Origin: JAHDCJ01 sp039028895
GTDB lineage: Bacteria > Bacteroidota > Bacteroidia > Chitinophagales > Saprospiraceae
Length of the DNA: 64,000 nt
Direction of reading: 5' to 3'
Assembly: GCA_039028895.1 (NCBI GenBank)
Contig: JBCCHF010000020.1
Coordinates: forward strand, 40,939 to 104,938
Both the position numbers and the translations under genes were made by a program. The notes beneath the pieces are model-generated. The model saw only the letters and a program-made list of their open reading frames with translations, was not told the DNA's origin and did not search any database. Within the stretch, counting starts at the first letter, position 1; each line of letters starts with the position of its first letter. Below, piece by piece: positions 50,301-59,813 of the stretch.

Positions 50301-52942
50301 ACTTGTCCACAAATGCTGTAGAGTGGCTTTGGGACTTTGGTGATGGCTCTGCTCCGGTTTCAGGACCAAACCCACAACATATTTATACAGAACCAGGTAG
50401 CTTCGATGTTTGCCTTACAGTAACCGGTGTTTCTGGTTGCCAGGAATCTATCTGCTTTCCTGACTATATTAGTCTTGATGGCCCTCAAGGCTCATTCGAT
50501 CTTGTCACACCGCTTTCCGGATGTGCGCCTTTGGAAGTTACCTTTTATGGGTCTGGAACTGATATAGCAGTTTATACATGGGACAACGGAGGCGGGCAAG
50601 TAGTTTTCCATCCTTCAACAGAACCTGTTGATAGTGTAACTTTTATCTACAACGAGGCTGGAACTTTTTTCCCTGTATTGGTAGTCGAAGATGCACAAGG
50701 GTGTCAACGGACCTTCCCCTACCCTGATCCTGTAATCGTGCACGATCTTACTGTAGATTTTAATCCAGAGGATACGATTTCTTGCGACGATTTAACGATA
50801 GACTATTTTACAACCGTCTCTTCCTCAATCGATCCGGTTAATTATGCTTGGCAGTTCCCAGGAGGAATGCCAGACACCTCGAATCTTGCAAATCCGCAAA
50901 TTACCTATTCTGGTCCAGGTACCTATGATGCTATTTTGTATGTAGATAACGGTATGTGTTTCGATACGATTGCCCGACCAGATGTTGTTCATATTCCTGA
51001 AGTTCCCATTGCAGATTTTAGCTTTGCACCTTTAACAGGCTGTAATCCGCTATCGGTTAACTTTACTGATTTGTCCAATGTAGTGGATGCTAATATCACA
51101 GACTGGATTTGGGATTTTGGAACTGGTGACTCGGCTTTTGTCCAAAATCCGATGTACACATTCCAGGACACTGGGACTTTTAATATTACGCTTACGTCGT
51201 TTTCGAATTTTGGCTGTGAGGATTCCACAATGCAGTCTATAATTGTAGAAGCTTCTCCAGTAGCAGTAATTGGACCTGAACAAACCATTTGCCAGGGAGA
51301 TTTTGCCCAGCTAAATGTTTCGGGAGGTGTTGGATATCAGTGGTCTCCTACAGGCTCATTATCCTGCAGCAATTGCCCGGACCCAATGGCAAGTCCTATG
51401 GATACTACGAATTATTCTGTAACTGTATTTGCTGCGAACGGATGTACCGATGTAGCCACAGTGCAGGTAAATGTAATTCCTTTCCCTGTTCCGGAAGTTG
51501 CCATTACTGAAGACACTACCGTTTGTGCAGGTACTTTTGTGCAGTTGAATGTTAGTTCGGCTACACCAAACGTGAGTTATTTTTGGGATACTTCTGTACC
51601 TGGATTAAGCTGTTATGAAAATTGCTTTAATCCATTTGCTGCTCCTTTTGAAACCACAACCTATATTGTTACTACTGTAGGTGAAGGCGGCTGTGCCACA
51701 GTTGATTCGATTACGGTGAACGTTATTGATGATGAAATGGACATTGCCGGACCAGATCGAACAATTTGTAATGGCGGGGAGGTCCAGTTAAGTATTTCCG
51801 ATGGCAATAATCCGATGTGGGGGCCGGCAATTGGCTTAAGTTGTGCCAATTGTCCCGATCCGATTGTCAATCCGGTTTCTGACCAGGATTATTGGGTAAG
51901 GATAACCACAGATTTTGGGTGTATCGTGACCGATACCATTCGAATAAATGTAATTGATATTGAGGAACTGGATGCTGGTCGTGATACTGCTGTATGCGTT
52001 GGAGATGAAGTTCAGTTATCTGCAACCGGTTTTGGAGATATCTTATGGTCACCTACAAATACCCTGGACGATCCGACAAGTTTTACGCCTTTCGCTACAC
52101 CAGATGAATCCACTGTTTACCATGTCAGTTTTACAAATGATGAATGTGTGGTCAATGATTCAGTATTAGTCGAAGTACGCACCAAGGCTGAAATCTTTGC
52201 TGATGATGCCAGTTTGTGCCCAGGTGATACCATTCAAATATTTGCAACAGGCTTTGCTGAAACTTATCAATGGAGTCCAGCCATAGGCCTTAGTGGAGCC
52301 AACCTTCAAGAACCTCTCGCTTTCCCTTCACAATCAACTGAATATATGGTAGTGGGGTCTATAGGATCATGTGAACCTGACACTGCCAATATGCTTGTAA
52401 CTGTTTTTGACGATTTCGAAGTTGAAACAAGAGGGGTTACCAGCTTCTTCCCGGGCCAGGAAGTAGAAGTGTCAGCCAGTGTAGATGGTCAGGGATCTTA
52501 TTCGTATAGTTGGTCTCCCGAAGATTTTCTAAACTGTACTAATTGCGCTAATGCGATAGCTACGCCTGATTCAGCTATGGTTTATACCGTTATGGTAACT
52601 GATGAAAATGGATGCAGTAAAACTGCGCAGCAAGTATTGAGGCTTAAGTTGAATTGTACAGAAAATCTTATCGCGGTTCCCAACGCTTTTACACCAAATA
52701 ATGATGGATTAAATGATGTGCTCTATGTCAGGGGAAGCACTATCGCCTCAATCACAGTATTCAGAATATTTGATCGCTGGGGTAACCTGATGTTCGAATC
52801 CAATAATATCAGTACAGGCTGGGATGGAACGTTTGAAGGCGAAAAAGTCAATCCAGGTGTATACGTGTATTATGTTGAAGCACCATGTGCATTAGACGGC
52901 AGTCCAATATTAAAGAAAGGTAACGTAACGGTTATCCGGTAA
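47378..52942 (+). CDS. Giant PKD-repeat adhesin-like protein with CHU_C C-terminus
   Basis: 1854 residues. Signal peptide (to ISSAQ), then about 15 PKD-like repeats (about 30-1300), most with a W-x-WDFGD core followed by NPxxTY and GxYxVxL, such as WQWDFGDGVGTSTDQNP and WLWDFGDGSAP; a few are diverged. Then about six Ig-like repeats with QTICQGD .. YQWSPTGSLSCSNC type units (about 1300-1750), and a CHU_C tail (AVPNAFTPNNDGLNDVLYVRG .. IFDRWGNLMF .. WDGTFEG, from about 1765). The tail predicts T9SS type B export. The PorP/SprF gene 57 bases downstream is its likely partner. Likely surface adhesion or gliding, by analogy with SprB; unproven. Confidence 0.92.
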   Translation: MLYRRRLPYAVLLLIFQICLHNISSAQLDAAFSSNVIEGCSPLLVQFADNSTGPIDSWEWSLGLADQGCNTGPISTEQNPARIFTEPGLYCICLTIEDTQGNTDTECQMQMIEVFGTPTAMFSGDNLIGCAPLVVNFSDLSIPGTGNIVSWQWDLNNGQCQGLTGQNVSCTYTQPGSYDITLIVTDDNGCMDFVTLDDYIVVSEEPESGFTADVFSACDPPLTVNFSHTISPVNNVTFFWDFGDNNTSTLPNPMHTYTTEGDFDVSLIATNSITGCADTLLVEDYIAVGNAVNFIYSPLEGCEDLTVSFTDVTAGNSSNWQWDFGDGVGTSTDQNPTYTFTDPGCYFVSLTADTDNCSGTRTTTNCIEVFGNPTVSYNIIDPESCDLPHTTSFNGFSDIGTQWFWDFGDSTGTSTLQNPTYTYTEFGSYPITLTVTSPDGCSNSAVLDTVLIVPLDVTIQPSVIEGCAPLPVDFAETNNSSTAIVDWQWDFGNMMTASGPNTTTTYADTGTYTVTLITTNMMGCTDTSETIVEAGMQLPVDFSADPLIECAENEIDFSSITQGDVDEWFWEFGDGGTSTEPNPNYMYGDTGRFEVCLTIFNNGCPSMECKPDYIQILPPIAEFTPIYDCGNPFTVFFEDNSIGADTWFWQFDLVGDPTLTSMDQSPTFTYSSVGTYTVNLTVTNNLTGCSYETQQDIIVSDPEALFTVDPTTGCAPFSPTITNNSVDASSFMWTAPGATIDDPTAAEPVITYENGGNYSNIKLVITDPNGCLDSLEFTGNIFVDEVYPGFEFPVSAGCNPLTVQFTDTSSSFGSPIVSWFWEFGDDSTSMDQNPTHTYVTNGAQDVQLTVTNANGCIDSVLISEAVIVSFPSPNFFVDTVACTGQSILFDNDTGGFDPVTYLWDFGDTNFSTDPNPTHSYANEGVYTVCLTATDANGCVDIFCRDDAITVVDPVPNFVADTLTGTCPPLTVNFQDLSTNAVEWLWDFGDGSAPVSGPNPQHIYTEPGSFDVCLTVTGVSGCQESICFPDYISLDGPQGSFDLVTPLSGCAPLEVTFYGSGTDIAVYTWDNGGGQVVFHPSTEPVDSVTFIYNEAGTFFPVLVVEDAQGCQRTFPYPDPVIVHDLTVDFNPEDTISCDDLTIDYFTTVSSSIDPVNYAWQFPGGMPDTSNLANPQITYSGPGTYDAILYVDNGMCFDTIARPDVVHIPEVPIADFSFAPLTGCNPLSVNFTDLSNVVDANITDWIWDFGTGDSAFVQNPMYTFQDTGTFNITLTSFSNFGCEDSTMQSIIVEASPVAVIGPEQTICQGDFAQLNVSGGVGYQWSPTGSLSCSNCPDPMASPMDTTNYSVTVFAANGCTDVATVQVNVIPFPVPEVAITEDTTVCAGTFVQLNVSSATPNVSYFWDTSVPGLSCYENCFNPFAAPFETTTYIVTTVGEGGCATVDSITVNVIDDEMDIAGPDRTICNGGEVQLSISDGNNPMWGPAIGLSCANCPDPIVNPVSDQDYWVRITTDFGCIVTDTIRINVIDIEELDAGRDTAVCVGDEVQLSATGFGDILWSPTNTLDDPTSFTPFATPDESTVYHVSFTNDECVVNDSVLVEVRTKAEIFADDASLCPGDTIQIFATGFAETYQWSPAIGLSGANLQEPLAFPSQSTEYMVVGSIGSCEPDTANMLVTVFDDFEVETRGVTSFFPGQEVEVSASVDGQGSYSYSWSPEDFLNCTNCANAIATPDSAMVYTVMVTDENGCSKTAQQVLRLKLNCTENLIAVPNAFTPNNDGLNDVLYVRGSTIASITVFRIFDRWGNLMFESNNISTGWDGTFEGEKVNPGVYVYYVEAPCALDGSPILKKGNVTVIR

Positions 52943-52999
52943 TACCGGAAATTTTGGCAATAATCAACCTAACAAAGTAGATACAAAAAACACCCAAAC

Positions 53000-54034
53000 A
53001 TGAAACGCTTTATTTACACGTTTCTTCTTTTTGCAGGCATTTTGTTCCATACGTCAGTAAATGGACAAGATCCGCATTTTTCACAATTTCACAGTGCGCC
53101 CCTAACCCTTAATCCGGCAATGACCGGGTTGATGAACCACGATATGCGGTTAGTTGCCAATTATCGCAACCAATGGGCAACCGTGACCACGCCATATCAG
53201 ACTATGTCAGCTTCGGTTGATTTTTCCATTTTGAACGGTATTTCAGAATTTGACTTTTTTGGTGTCGGATTGCTTGTGATGAATGACAAAGCAGGTGATG
53301 CCAATTTCAAAACCACCCAGTTTCAATTATCATTTGCTTATAGCAAGACCTTGAGTGGAGGAGCTGACCACTATTTTAGTATTGGTGGTCAATTTGGTGG
53401 GGTTCAACGATCAGTGGATTTTGCTTCACTAACGTTTGACAGTCAGTTTGATGGTGATGTTATTAATTCAGGACTGGGATCAGGAGAGACTATTGCGAAT
53501 GATCAAAAATTTTACTTGGACTTTTCTGCTGGAATTGCCTGGTATTATATGCCAAACAGTTATTCATCAATTTATGCAGGCGCTGCCATTTCACATCTGA
53601 ATGAACCTGATATTAGTTTTTATGAGACCGATGTAAGGGAAAACCTGTATAAAAAATACACCTTTCATCTTGGCGGTGAAATCGGGTTTGGAGGGGACTT
53701 TTCATTTATTCCACGAGGAATTATATTAGTCCAGGGGCCGCATAGAGAATATAATTTCGGCGGTATGGTGAAATATCTTGTAACAGAAGAAGACCCCATC
53801 TATCAAGCCGTATACCTCGGGACAACCCATCGTTTGGGCGATGCACAATCTGTTGTTGTAAGATATGATTTTGGGCCGTTTGGTGTTGGTTTCAGTTATG
53901 ATTTCAATATTTCAAAACTTACCAGGGCGTCAAGGAGCCTTGCCGGCCCGGAAATCGCACTCACCTATCGCACCAACTTCTGGCAGGAAGATAAAAGAGG
54001 TAGCAGAGGAAGGATTCTTTGTCCTGACATGTAA
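53000..54034 (+). CDS. PorP/SprF-family T9SS outer-membrane protein (second copy)
   Basis: 344 residues. Signal peptide (to SVNGQ), family start DPHFSQFHSAPLTLNPAMTG, NYRNQW box, and barrel strands ending LAGPEIALTYRTNFW. It follows the giant PKD/CHU_C gene by 57 bases, so the two form a secreted-protein and partner pair like SprB and SprF. Diverged from the copy at 42861, matching the idea that each copy serves its own substrate. Confidence 0.93.
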   Translation: MKRFIYTFLLFAGILFHTSVNGQDPHFSQFHSAPLTLNPAMTGLMNHDMRLVANYRNQWATVTTPYQTMSASVDFSILNGISEFDFFGVGLLVMNDKAGDANFKTTQFQLSFAYSKTLSGGADHYFSIGGQFGGVQRSVDFASLTFDSQFDGDVINSGLGSGETIANDQKFYLDFSAGIAWYYMPNSYSSIYAGAAISHLNEPDISFYETDVRENLYKKYTFHLGGEIGFGGDFSFIPRGIILVQGPHREYNFGGMVKYLVTEEDPIYQAVYLGTTHRLGDAQSVVVRYDFGPFGVGFSYDFNISKLTRASRSLAGPEIALTYRTNFWQEDKRGSRGRILCPDM

Positions 54035-54153
54035 GTGGAACGTAGTCTAAACAGGATCAAAATTTTGTTATCTTTTGGGCTTTATCGAAAAAGTCAATAT
54101 TCGGAATGAAAATTGGCTATGGATTGTTTTTTAAGCTCCATAAATAACAATTA

Positions 54154-55329
54154 ATGTTCCCTATTAAAAATTTAGCCGTTCTTGTTTTTTTCGTGTTTAG
54201 TTATCAAGTTTTATTTGCGCAAGGTGTAGATAAGAGTGGAAATGAAGTAAATATCATGCCCTCTCAATCTGGCAACCTCGAAATGCTAAATGAAAATAAA
54301 CAAGCTATTCAAAAAGCTATTTCCCAATTTCTAACTGCTAAAGATGCACATGTCAATCTTCGCAGTGAAGTTTACACTTTTCCAACAGGAGAAACTGGAT
54401 TTACTTGTCGGTTAAAGAACCTCCCCTATTTTTGTTGGTGTGAATTAACCATGACCGACGGTGGAATTATTATCATTCTTGGAGGAAATGAATCCATTGA
54501 GGAGGCCTATTTTGAAATGTATCAATTAGCAAATCCCCTACTTAAAGAACATGGATATGTCCTAAATGAAGAAACCAGGAATTTCACAAAGACTGTTGAT
54601 GGCAAAACCCGAAAAATCATTTTGGCCACCAAACGTCACATAGACAACAATGTCTGGATATTTTTTGCCTCACAACATGTTGGTGTCACTGCTCCATCGG
54701 CTGATATTTATTATGGCCCTGATCCGGATCAATGTACAGAAACTTCTCTTCCCAAAGGGCTTAAACTTGACTCTTATGTTGAATCCATTCAAACCATTTT
54801 GAAATCTGAAGCTGATATGGTTTCATTAAAAGGCTCAAAAGTCAAGAAAACCATATTATGGCATGAAGATTTTTTTGAATCTGATATTTATGAAGTCAAC
54901 AATACAGATTTTCCCAATTGTTCCAGAGCCAGATTGGTGCCCAATCAACGTACTGACGGAAAAGAAAAGTACTGGGTACGGATCATTTATGATTTTGACA
55001 CTGAAGAGGCTGCTAGAAAAGCACAAGATATTTTGCTAGAAACAGCCTATGAAAATTTAAAACCTTTGGGCTTTACCAAAACGGATGGTAGTTTTAAGTA
55101 TGAAGAAGATTATACGATAGTAAAGTATATGAATGTCAGAGAAGAACAGGAAGTGGTTAATATGATGGGTGTTGAAATGAAAACTGATAGAACTTTGTTT
55201 AAATATCTGAAAGATGAAGTAATTGTTAAAACCAGTATATATCAAGGGAAAAACAGGGTATATATTACAATTTACAGGGAAAAACCAGGGTCTTCTTCCT
55301 GGGACCCCCGCCAAAAATTCAACGATTAA
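54154..55329 (+). CDS. Secreted protein with two related halves, unknown function
   Basis: 391 residues. Signal peptide (to VLFAQ). Two halves, about 35-185 and 200-380, look alike: a helix (NKQAIQKAISQFLTAKDAH / YVESIQTILKSEADMVS), then strands, a second helix of the type EEA..E/A..L, then an Arg/Lys-rich strand pair (KIILATKRHIDNNVWIFFAS / VIVKTSIYQGKNRVYITIY). This suggests an old internal duplication. No catalytic motif was seen. It starts 119 bases after the PorP/SprF gene, and the DinB gene follows 24 bases after its stop. Function unknown. Confidence 0.7.
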   Translation: MFPIKNLAVLVFFVFSYQVLFAQGVDKSGNEVNIMPSQSGNLEMLNENKQAIQKAISQFLTAKDAHVNLRSEVYTFPTGETGFTCRLKNLPYFCWCELTMTDGGIIIILGGNESIEEAYFEMYQLANPLLKEHGYVLNEETRNFTKTVDGKTRKIILATKRHIDNNVWIFFASQHVGVTAPSADIYYGPDPDQCTETSLPKGLKLDSYVESIQTILKSEADMVSLKGSKVKKTILWHEDFFESDIYEVNNTDFPNCSRARLVPNQRTDGKEKYWVRIIYDFDTEEAARKAQDILLETAYENLKPLGFTKTDGSFKYEEDYTIVKYMNVREEQEVVNMMGVEMKTDRTLFKYLKDEVIVKTSIYQGKNRVYITIYREKPGSSSWDPRQKFND

Positions 55330-55353
55330 CCATATTAGTATTCATAAAGCCTA

Positions 55354-55881
55354 ATGGAAATTACCTTTGAACAAAACGTCCCTTACATCATTGAAGGACT
55401 GGAAAAAACCCGCTCCATTTATCAAACCTTGCTAACTGGTCTGGACGAAGCAACAAGGACCTGGAAACCAGAGCCCGACCTTTGGTGTCTTTTGGAAATC
55501 GTTTGTCATTTGTATGATGAAGAAAGAGAAGATTTTAGGGCAAGGGTCAAACATATGCTTACCTCGCCAGCAGTCCACGCTCCTTCAATTGATCCGGTTG
55601 GATGGGTTACAGAAAGGAAGTATATGGAGCAAGATTATAATGAAATGCTTAAGGCTTTTTTGGATGAACGAGATCAATCCGTAATCTGGCTCAAATCATT
55701 GGAAAATGCCAATTGGGCTGGAGCCTATAATCATCCAAGGTTTGGTCCGTTAACCGCAAAAATGTTCCTGACCAATTGGTTGGCGCACGACTACTTACAC
55801 ATTCGGCAGATCATGAGCAGGAAATATCATTATTTACATCAAAAAACTGGAATTGATCTTGAATATGCCGGCGGATGGTAA
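55354..55881 (+). CDS. DinB-family metalloenzyme-like protein
   Basis: 175 residues of four-helix DinB type. Metal-ligand-like His residues: H52 in EIVCHLYDEE, and two in the last-third LAHDYLHIRQI block. DinB proteins include thiol-transferases, but many have unknown roles, and nothing here tells the substrate. It ends exactly where the convergent helicase gene ends: the TAA of this gene touches the TAA of the other, forming TAATTA at 55879-55884. Confidence 0.85.
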   Translation: MEITFEQNVPYIIEGLEKTRSIYQTLLTGLDEATRTWKPEPDLWCLLEIVCHLYDEEREDFRARVKHMLTSPAVHAPSIDPVGWVTERKYMEQDYNEMLKAFLDERDQSVIWLKSLENANWAGAYNHPRFGPLTAKMFLTNWLAHDYLHIRQIMSRKYHYLHQKTGIDLEYAGGW

Positions 55882-57810
55882 TTAACCCATGTATTCCCAG
55901 GCTGACTGGTAGCCACCAACTTTTTCGACATAATCAATAAATGACTGGTAAAAAGAATCGTTGCCGATTGTGGCACTATCCCCTATCACGATTAACTGCT
56001 TTTTGGCCCTGGTCATGGCTACATTCATTCGGCGATAATCTTTCAAAAACCCGATTTCTCCTTTTTCATTATTCCTGACTAGGGAAATATAAATGACGTC
56101 CCGCTCCTGTCCTTGAAATGCATCGATCGTATTGATATCAACAAACTCAAGATATGGCAAGGTGGATTCGTCAGTGCTAAATTCTTCTTTCATGAGCTTA
56201 GTCTGGGCCCTGTATGGAGAAATTACACCAACAGTTGGCATTTCAAACATGTCATCAGCTATAGATTTAACCAATTGCAGGAAATGTTCCCTGAAAATAT
56301 AGAATTCGTCCTTATTCAACTTACTTTCAGTTTCAGGATGAATGGTTTCCGCAAACCCGCATCCGGCAGTATCAATAAAGATAACAGGTGCTGGTAAATC
56401 AATCTCCAACTGCCACCCCGAAACATGTTGAGCAGCTTTCAACTTTTGTTCATAAAACTGGGTATTGGAAAACCCCATGATGGTTTTATTCATTCGATAT
56501 TGTTCATCCAGAAAACTGACTTTCTCGAATCTGTAAACTGCACTTTCCAGCAAGCTTACGTTTAATCCTCGAGCTGCTGCTTTTGTTGATTTTACCGTTG
56601 GTGGAAGTTGGAAAGGGTCTCCTGCTAAAACGACTCGGTGAGCTCGGGTAATCGGAATCCATGCGGCTGGCTCAAGTGCTTGTGCTGCCTCATCGATAAA
56701 AATAGTCCTGAACTTTAGTTGATCCAAAACAGGATGTACGGCATTGACCAGGGTGCAGGTGATAACATCGGCATTAAACAACATTTCTGAAAGCAAGCGG
56801 TCTTCCAGTCGCTTTGCCCAATCCTCCAATTCACGGGCTTCCTGGTATGCCGCTTTTCGCTCTTCTCTTTCTTTTCCGCCGAATTTTCTTTTATACTGCC
56901 TGGCTTCCCGCCGCATCTGGGCGGCTTTAATCTTAACTTTTTTGATGTTCTTACTTTCAGGATGCCTGGATAGCCGAACATCTAAAGTGAGATTTAATAA
57001 TGATTCCTGTACCCGTGAGATATTTCCGATCCTGACTACATTTAATCCTTTTTCTGAAAGCCTTTCGGACAAAAGATCAACTGCATTGTTGGATGGTGCT
57101 GTAACCAGAACATGTCTTTCTGTTTTACACAGAATTTGAATGGCATTTACTAAAGTTGTGGTTTTCCCAGTTCCAGGAGGTCCATGCACCAGGGTGATAT
57201 CATCAGCGGCAAGGATCATTTTAATAGCTTCTTTTTGGGAATCGTTGAGGTAAGGATGGTCAACAGTTGGCAATGGCTTAAAGGTAGGTTCCATTTTGCC
57301 ATAAAACATAGCTTTCAATTCTGAGAGTCTGTTATTTTTTGCGTTTAAGACCAGGTCCAGGGCCTTTTCCATCTCAATGTAGGTTCGCTCATCAAACAAT
57401 AAGTCAACCCCAAGGTCACCATGGTGGCGCCAATCGGGAAGATCCTTTCCGTTAAGGATGATCTTCATTTTCATTTTATCGACATAGTAAACCACTCCCT
57501 TGGCTTCTCGTGTAGCAGAGTTGCTATACTTGTCGGTGGCGAGAGAATACACCGACACCGGAGAGCCCGCCCTAAACTGGTGAACATTCTTGAACTCCTG
57601 GGTTTTCTCTACAATGATAAAGGCGCGTTCTCCAAAACTGTATCCTTCCTTAGTTACCTGCAAGGGATACCAGCAGAGTCCCTTCTTCTTTTTTTCGGAT
57701 TGACTGAGTTCCTTTATCTCTAGTCTGAATCGCTCAAAATCCTCCTCCTTTTCAATTTTCAGTAAGCTCTTTAAATGAGCGATTTGCTGATCGATTATCT
57801 TTTGTTGCAT
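55882..57810 (-). CDS. Superfamily 1 helicase (DNA2/NAM7, IGHMBP2-like)
   Basis: 642 residues. Acts on DNA or RNA with ATP. N-terminal domain to about 170 with a beta-barrel look, then motif I GPPGTGKTTTL, Ia VTAPSNNAVDLL, II FIDEAAQALEP, III LAGDPFQLPPTV, IV-type EQYRMNKTI, V DTIDAFQGQERDVIYI and VI RRMNVAMTRAKKQLIVIGD. All core motifs are intact. Its start overlaps the end of the NucH-type nuclease gene by 16 bases, so the two are probably read from one transcript. Confidence 0.92.
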   Translation of the reverse strand: MQQKIIDQQIAHLKSLLKIEKEEDFERFRLEIKELSQSEKKKKGLCWYPLQVTKEGYSFGERAFIIVEKTQEFKNVHQFRAGSPVSVYSLATDKYSNSATREAKGVVYYVDKMKMKIILNGKDLPDWRHHGDLGVDLLFDERTYIEMEKALDLVLNAKNNRLSELKAMFYGKMEPTFKPLPTVDHPYLNDSQKEAIKMILAADDITLVHGPPGTGKTTTLVNAIQILCKTERHVLVTAPSNNAVDLLSERLSEKGLNVVRIGNISRVQESLLNLTLDVRLSRHPESKNIKKVKIKAAQMRREARQYKRKFGGKEREERKAAYQEARELEDWAKRLEDRLLSEMLFNADVITCTLVNAVHPVLDQLKFRTIFIDEAAQALEPAAWIPITRAHRVVLAGDPFQLPPTVKSTKAAARGLNVSLLESAVYRFEKVSFLDEQYRMNKTIMGFSNTQFYEQKLKAAQHVSGWQLEIDLPAPVIFIDTAGCGFAETIHPETESKLNKDEFYIFREHFLQLVKSIADDMFEMPTVGVISPYRAQTKLMKEEFSTDESTLPYLEFVDINTIDAFQGQERDVIYISLVRNNEKGEIGFLKDYRRMNVAMTRAKKQLIVIGDSATIGNDSFYQSFIDYVEKVGGYQSAWEYMG

Positions 57811-59813
57811 TGAAGTTTTCCACTTGAAGTTATTGTGTCGCCATCTGGTCTGGTAACAGTGATATTATAGATCACAATTGGCATCATCGGTGCATTAACT
57901 TCCCAGGTAAAAGAATGGTTGCCAGCATTTTGCTCAGTGTTCTCCACAATGGCGATTTTTCTTCCTTTTGTATCAAAAATTTCAATTTGAACATGAGCAG
58001 GTCTTTCAAGCTTATAAGTAAACGTTACAAATTCACTAAAAGGATTAGGATAAACCTCAACCTCAAAAGAATTGGGCGGTTCGACTACAGATGTGATCAA
58101 AAGGTCTTTATCAAGAGTAACTGAAACCGGGTCATGGTCTGAACTTCTATAGGCGTCTTCCTGGTAAAGGAAAGAAGAAACATCCTCCCATCCCAAAGCC
58201 CTGGGTTCGTCGGAATTGACATGCCAGACTTCTGCCCCAGTCACTGCCGGTAACAAAGCACTTGAAGCAAATGCATGATCAAGCGCTCCCCATTGACCGA
58301 AAAAGGAAAAAGTATATGCATCAAGCGGCAAAAGTCTATTATAGCCTGCTCCTTCAATAATATCGATGGGGTCCTCCTGGGCATATGCATTGAAGTCGCC
58401 TACTACAATCACCTGATCAATGCCAGTAGACAAGGATATAGTATCGATGAAATTGAGCATGGCTAAAGATTGCTGCCTTCGGGTTTCATTAAAACAAGCC
58501 TGGCCATCGCCCTGGTCAAGATCAAGACCTGTAGCGCCATCACAACCTTTAAACCGGAAGTGGTTGAGCACATAGTTAAATCGGCCTCCTCCATCGTTTG
58601 TTTCAAAAATTTGCGAAAGCGAAGCACGTTCAAATATAGGATCGTCAAGGAATCTCAATGGCCCTAAAGGCGTCACACTTGCTGGTTTGTAAAAAATAAC
58701 AGACCGTGTTGGATAAATACCAGGATCGATCCCGCCTAATGCTGCATATACGCCATTACCTACTTCATCATTAACGGCATTAAGCAGATCATCATAGGCA
58801 GTTGTGCCATTATTTTCAAGCTCCATTAAACCGATGACATCAGCATCAAGGGCAGCTATGGCTGCAACTGTTTTGGATTGCTGGCGGTTAAACTCGTTGA
58901 CGGACTGGGCACCCCAGCCACCGATTGTAGTCCAGTAGTTTAGCACGTTAAAACTGGCCAGGTGCAAATCTGATGTTCCGGCAAATGGCGGTTGTGGTCT
59001 TGTAGCAGAAGCGATCATATCTGCTGAGACAGGTTGTACCCGAAAATTTCCAAATCCATAAGACAAAGCACCAACGAGTCCGGTAATCTTTGACCCTGCC
59101 CTGAATGTACCTTGTCCATCAAGGAATGGAGGTGGGTTATTATACTGACTAGTGCTGGCATCATCAACTAAAATCCGATTAAGATCATTTTGATCCTGTA
59201 TAGCCGATACCGCTGCCACATTCGAATTGCCCGAATCTGTTGTCCCAGAAGCAGGATCATCATTTGGATCAACGACATTCGAAGGTTGAATTAGGCGATC
59301 ACCGGATGAAAGAGTGACTTCTCCGAATCTTGCCCAATTAAAGTGATCGGTTACGGTTAACTCCTGTGGAAACCGGACCAGCATGCCTTCATAAGCTTCA
59401 AGATCTTCTACCGAACTAAGTGGAAGGGAGAGATCAGTCGGGATAAAAGCAATCGTTGAAGAAACCACAGTCAGGTCAGTCAGGTTGCTAATTTCAGTTA
59501 ACCCAAAAAACTCAGAGACTTCGCCGGTGAGGTCTATCGAGTCGCCCGGAACTACTGTTGCTCCTCCTGGATCATAAACAAAAATACCATCAGAAGTGCC
59601 ATTGTCACCGTCGCAATTGTCCTCCTGCATGAAGAATCCACCGAGATCACCACCTGAATTAAATACAGCGGTCACTACTCCTGTTGTCGTAACCGTTTGT
59701 CCTGCAAACGGACTGTCTGCACCACTACCCTGAATAGCACAAATTGGCGTAATTTGCGCATAGGTTGAAATACTAAAAAGTAAGGTAGGAAGAAGCGTAA
59801 AAAGCTTTGTCAT
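57795..59813 (-). CDS. ExeM/NucH-family extracellular endonuclease with T9SS sorting tail
   Basis: 672 residues. Signal peptide (to STYAQ), an N-terminal OB-fold-like part (about 20-270, GVVTAVFNSGGDLGGFFMQED, landmark GGFFMQED), then an endonuclease/exonuclease/phosphatase domain (about 285-565) with LASFNVLNYW, the metal-binding Glu in LMELENNG, GDFNAYAQEDP and SSDHDPV. A type A sorting tail follows (VEVYPNPFSEFVTF .. IFDTKGRKIAI). It should degrade extracellular nucleic acid outside the cell. The 3' end overlaps the helicase start by 16 bases. A nucleoside-permease gene is divergent at 59955. Confidence 0.93.
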   Translation of the reverse strand: MTKLFTLLPTLLFSISTYAQITPICAIQGSGADSPFAGQTVTTTGVVTAVFNSGGDLGGFFMQEDNCDGDNGTSDGIFVYDPGGATVVPGDSIDLTGEVSEFFGLTEISNLTDLTVVSSTIAFIPTDLSLPLSSVEDLEAYEGMLVRFPQELTVTDHFNWARFGEVTLSSGDRLIQPSNVVDPNDDPASGTTDSGNSNVAAVSAIQDQNDLNRILVDDASTSQYNNPPPFLDGQGTFRAGSKITGLVGALSYGFGNFRVQPVSADMIASATRPQPPFAGTSDLHLASFNVLNYWTTIGGWGAQSVNEFNRQQSKTVAAIAALDADVIGLMELENNGTTAYDDLLNAVNDEVGNGVYAALGGIDPGIYPTRSVIFYKPASVTPLGPLRFLDDPIFERASLSQIFETNDGGGRFNYVLNHFRFKGCDGATGLDLDQGDGQACFNETRRQQSLAMLNFIDTISLSTGIDQVIVVGDFNAYAQEDPIDIIEGAGYNRLLPLDAYTFSFFGQWGALDHAFASSALLPAVTGAEVWHVNSDEPRALGWEDVSSFLYQEDAYRSSDHDPVSVTLDKDLLITSVVEPPNSFEVEVYPNPFSEFVTFTYKLERPAHVQIEIFDTKGRKIAIVENTEQNAGNHSFTWEVNAPMMPIVIYNITVTRPDGDTITSSGKLQCNKR

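Noticed and set aside
47378..52942. CRISPR-like or DNA-level repeats in the PKD gene
   Set aside because: The PKD units are repeated only as protein; the DNA units are too diverged and not regularly spaced for a CRISPR or recent duplication.
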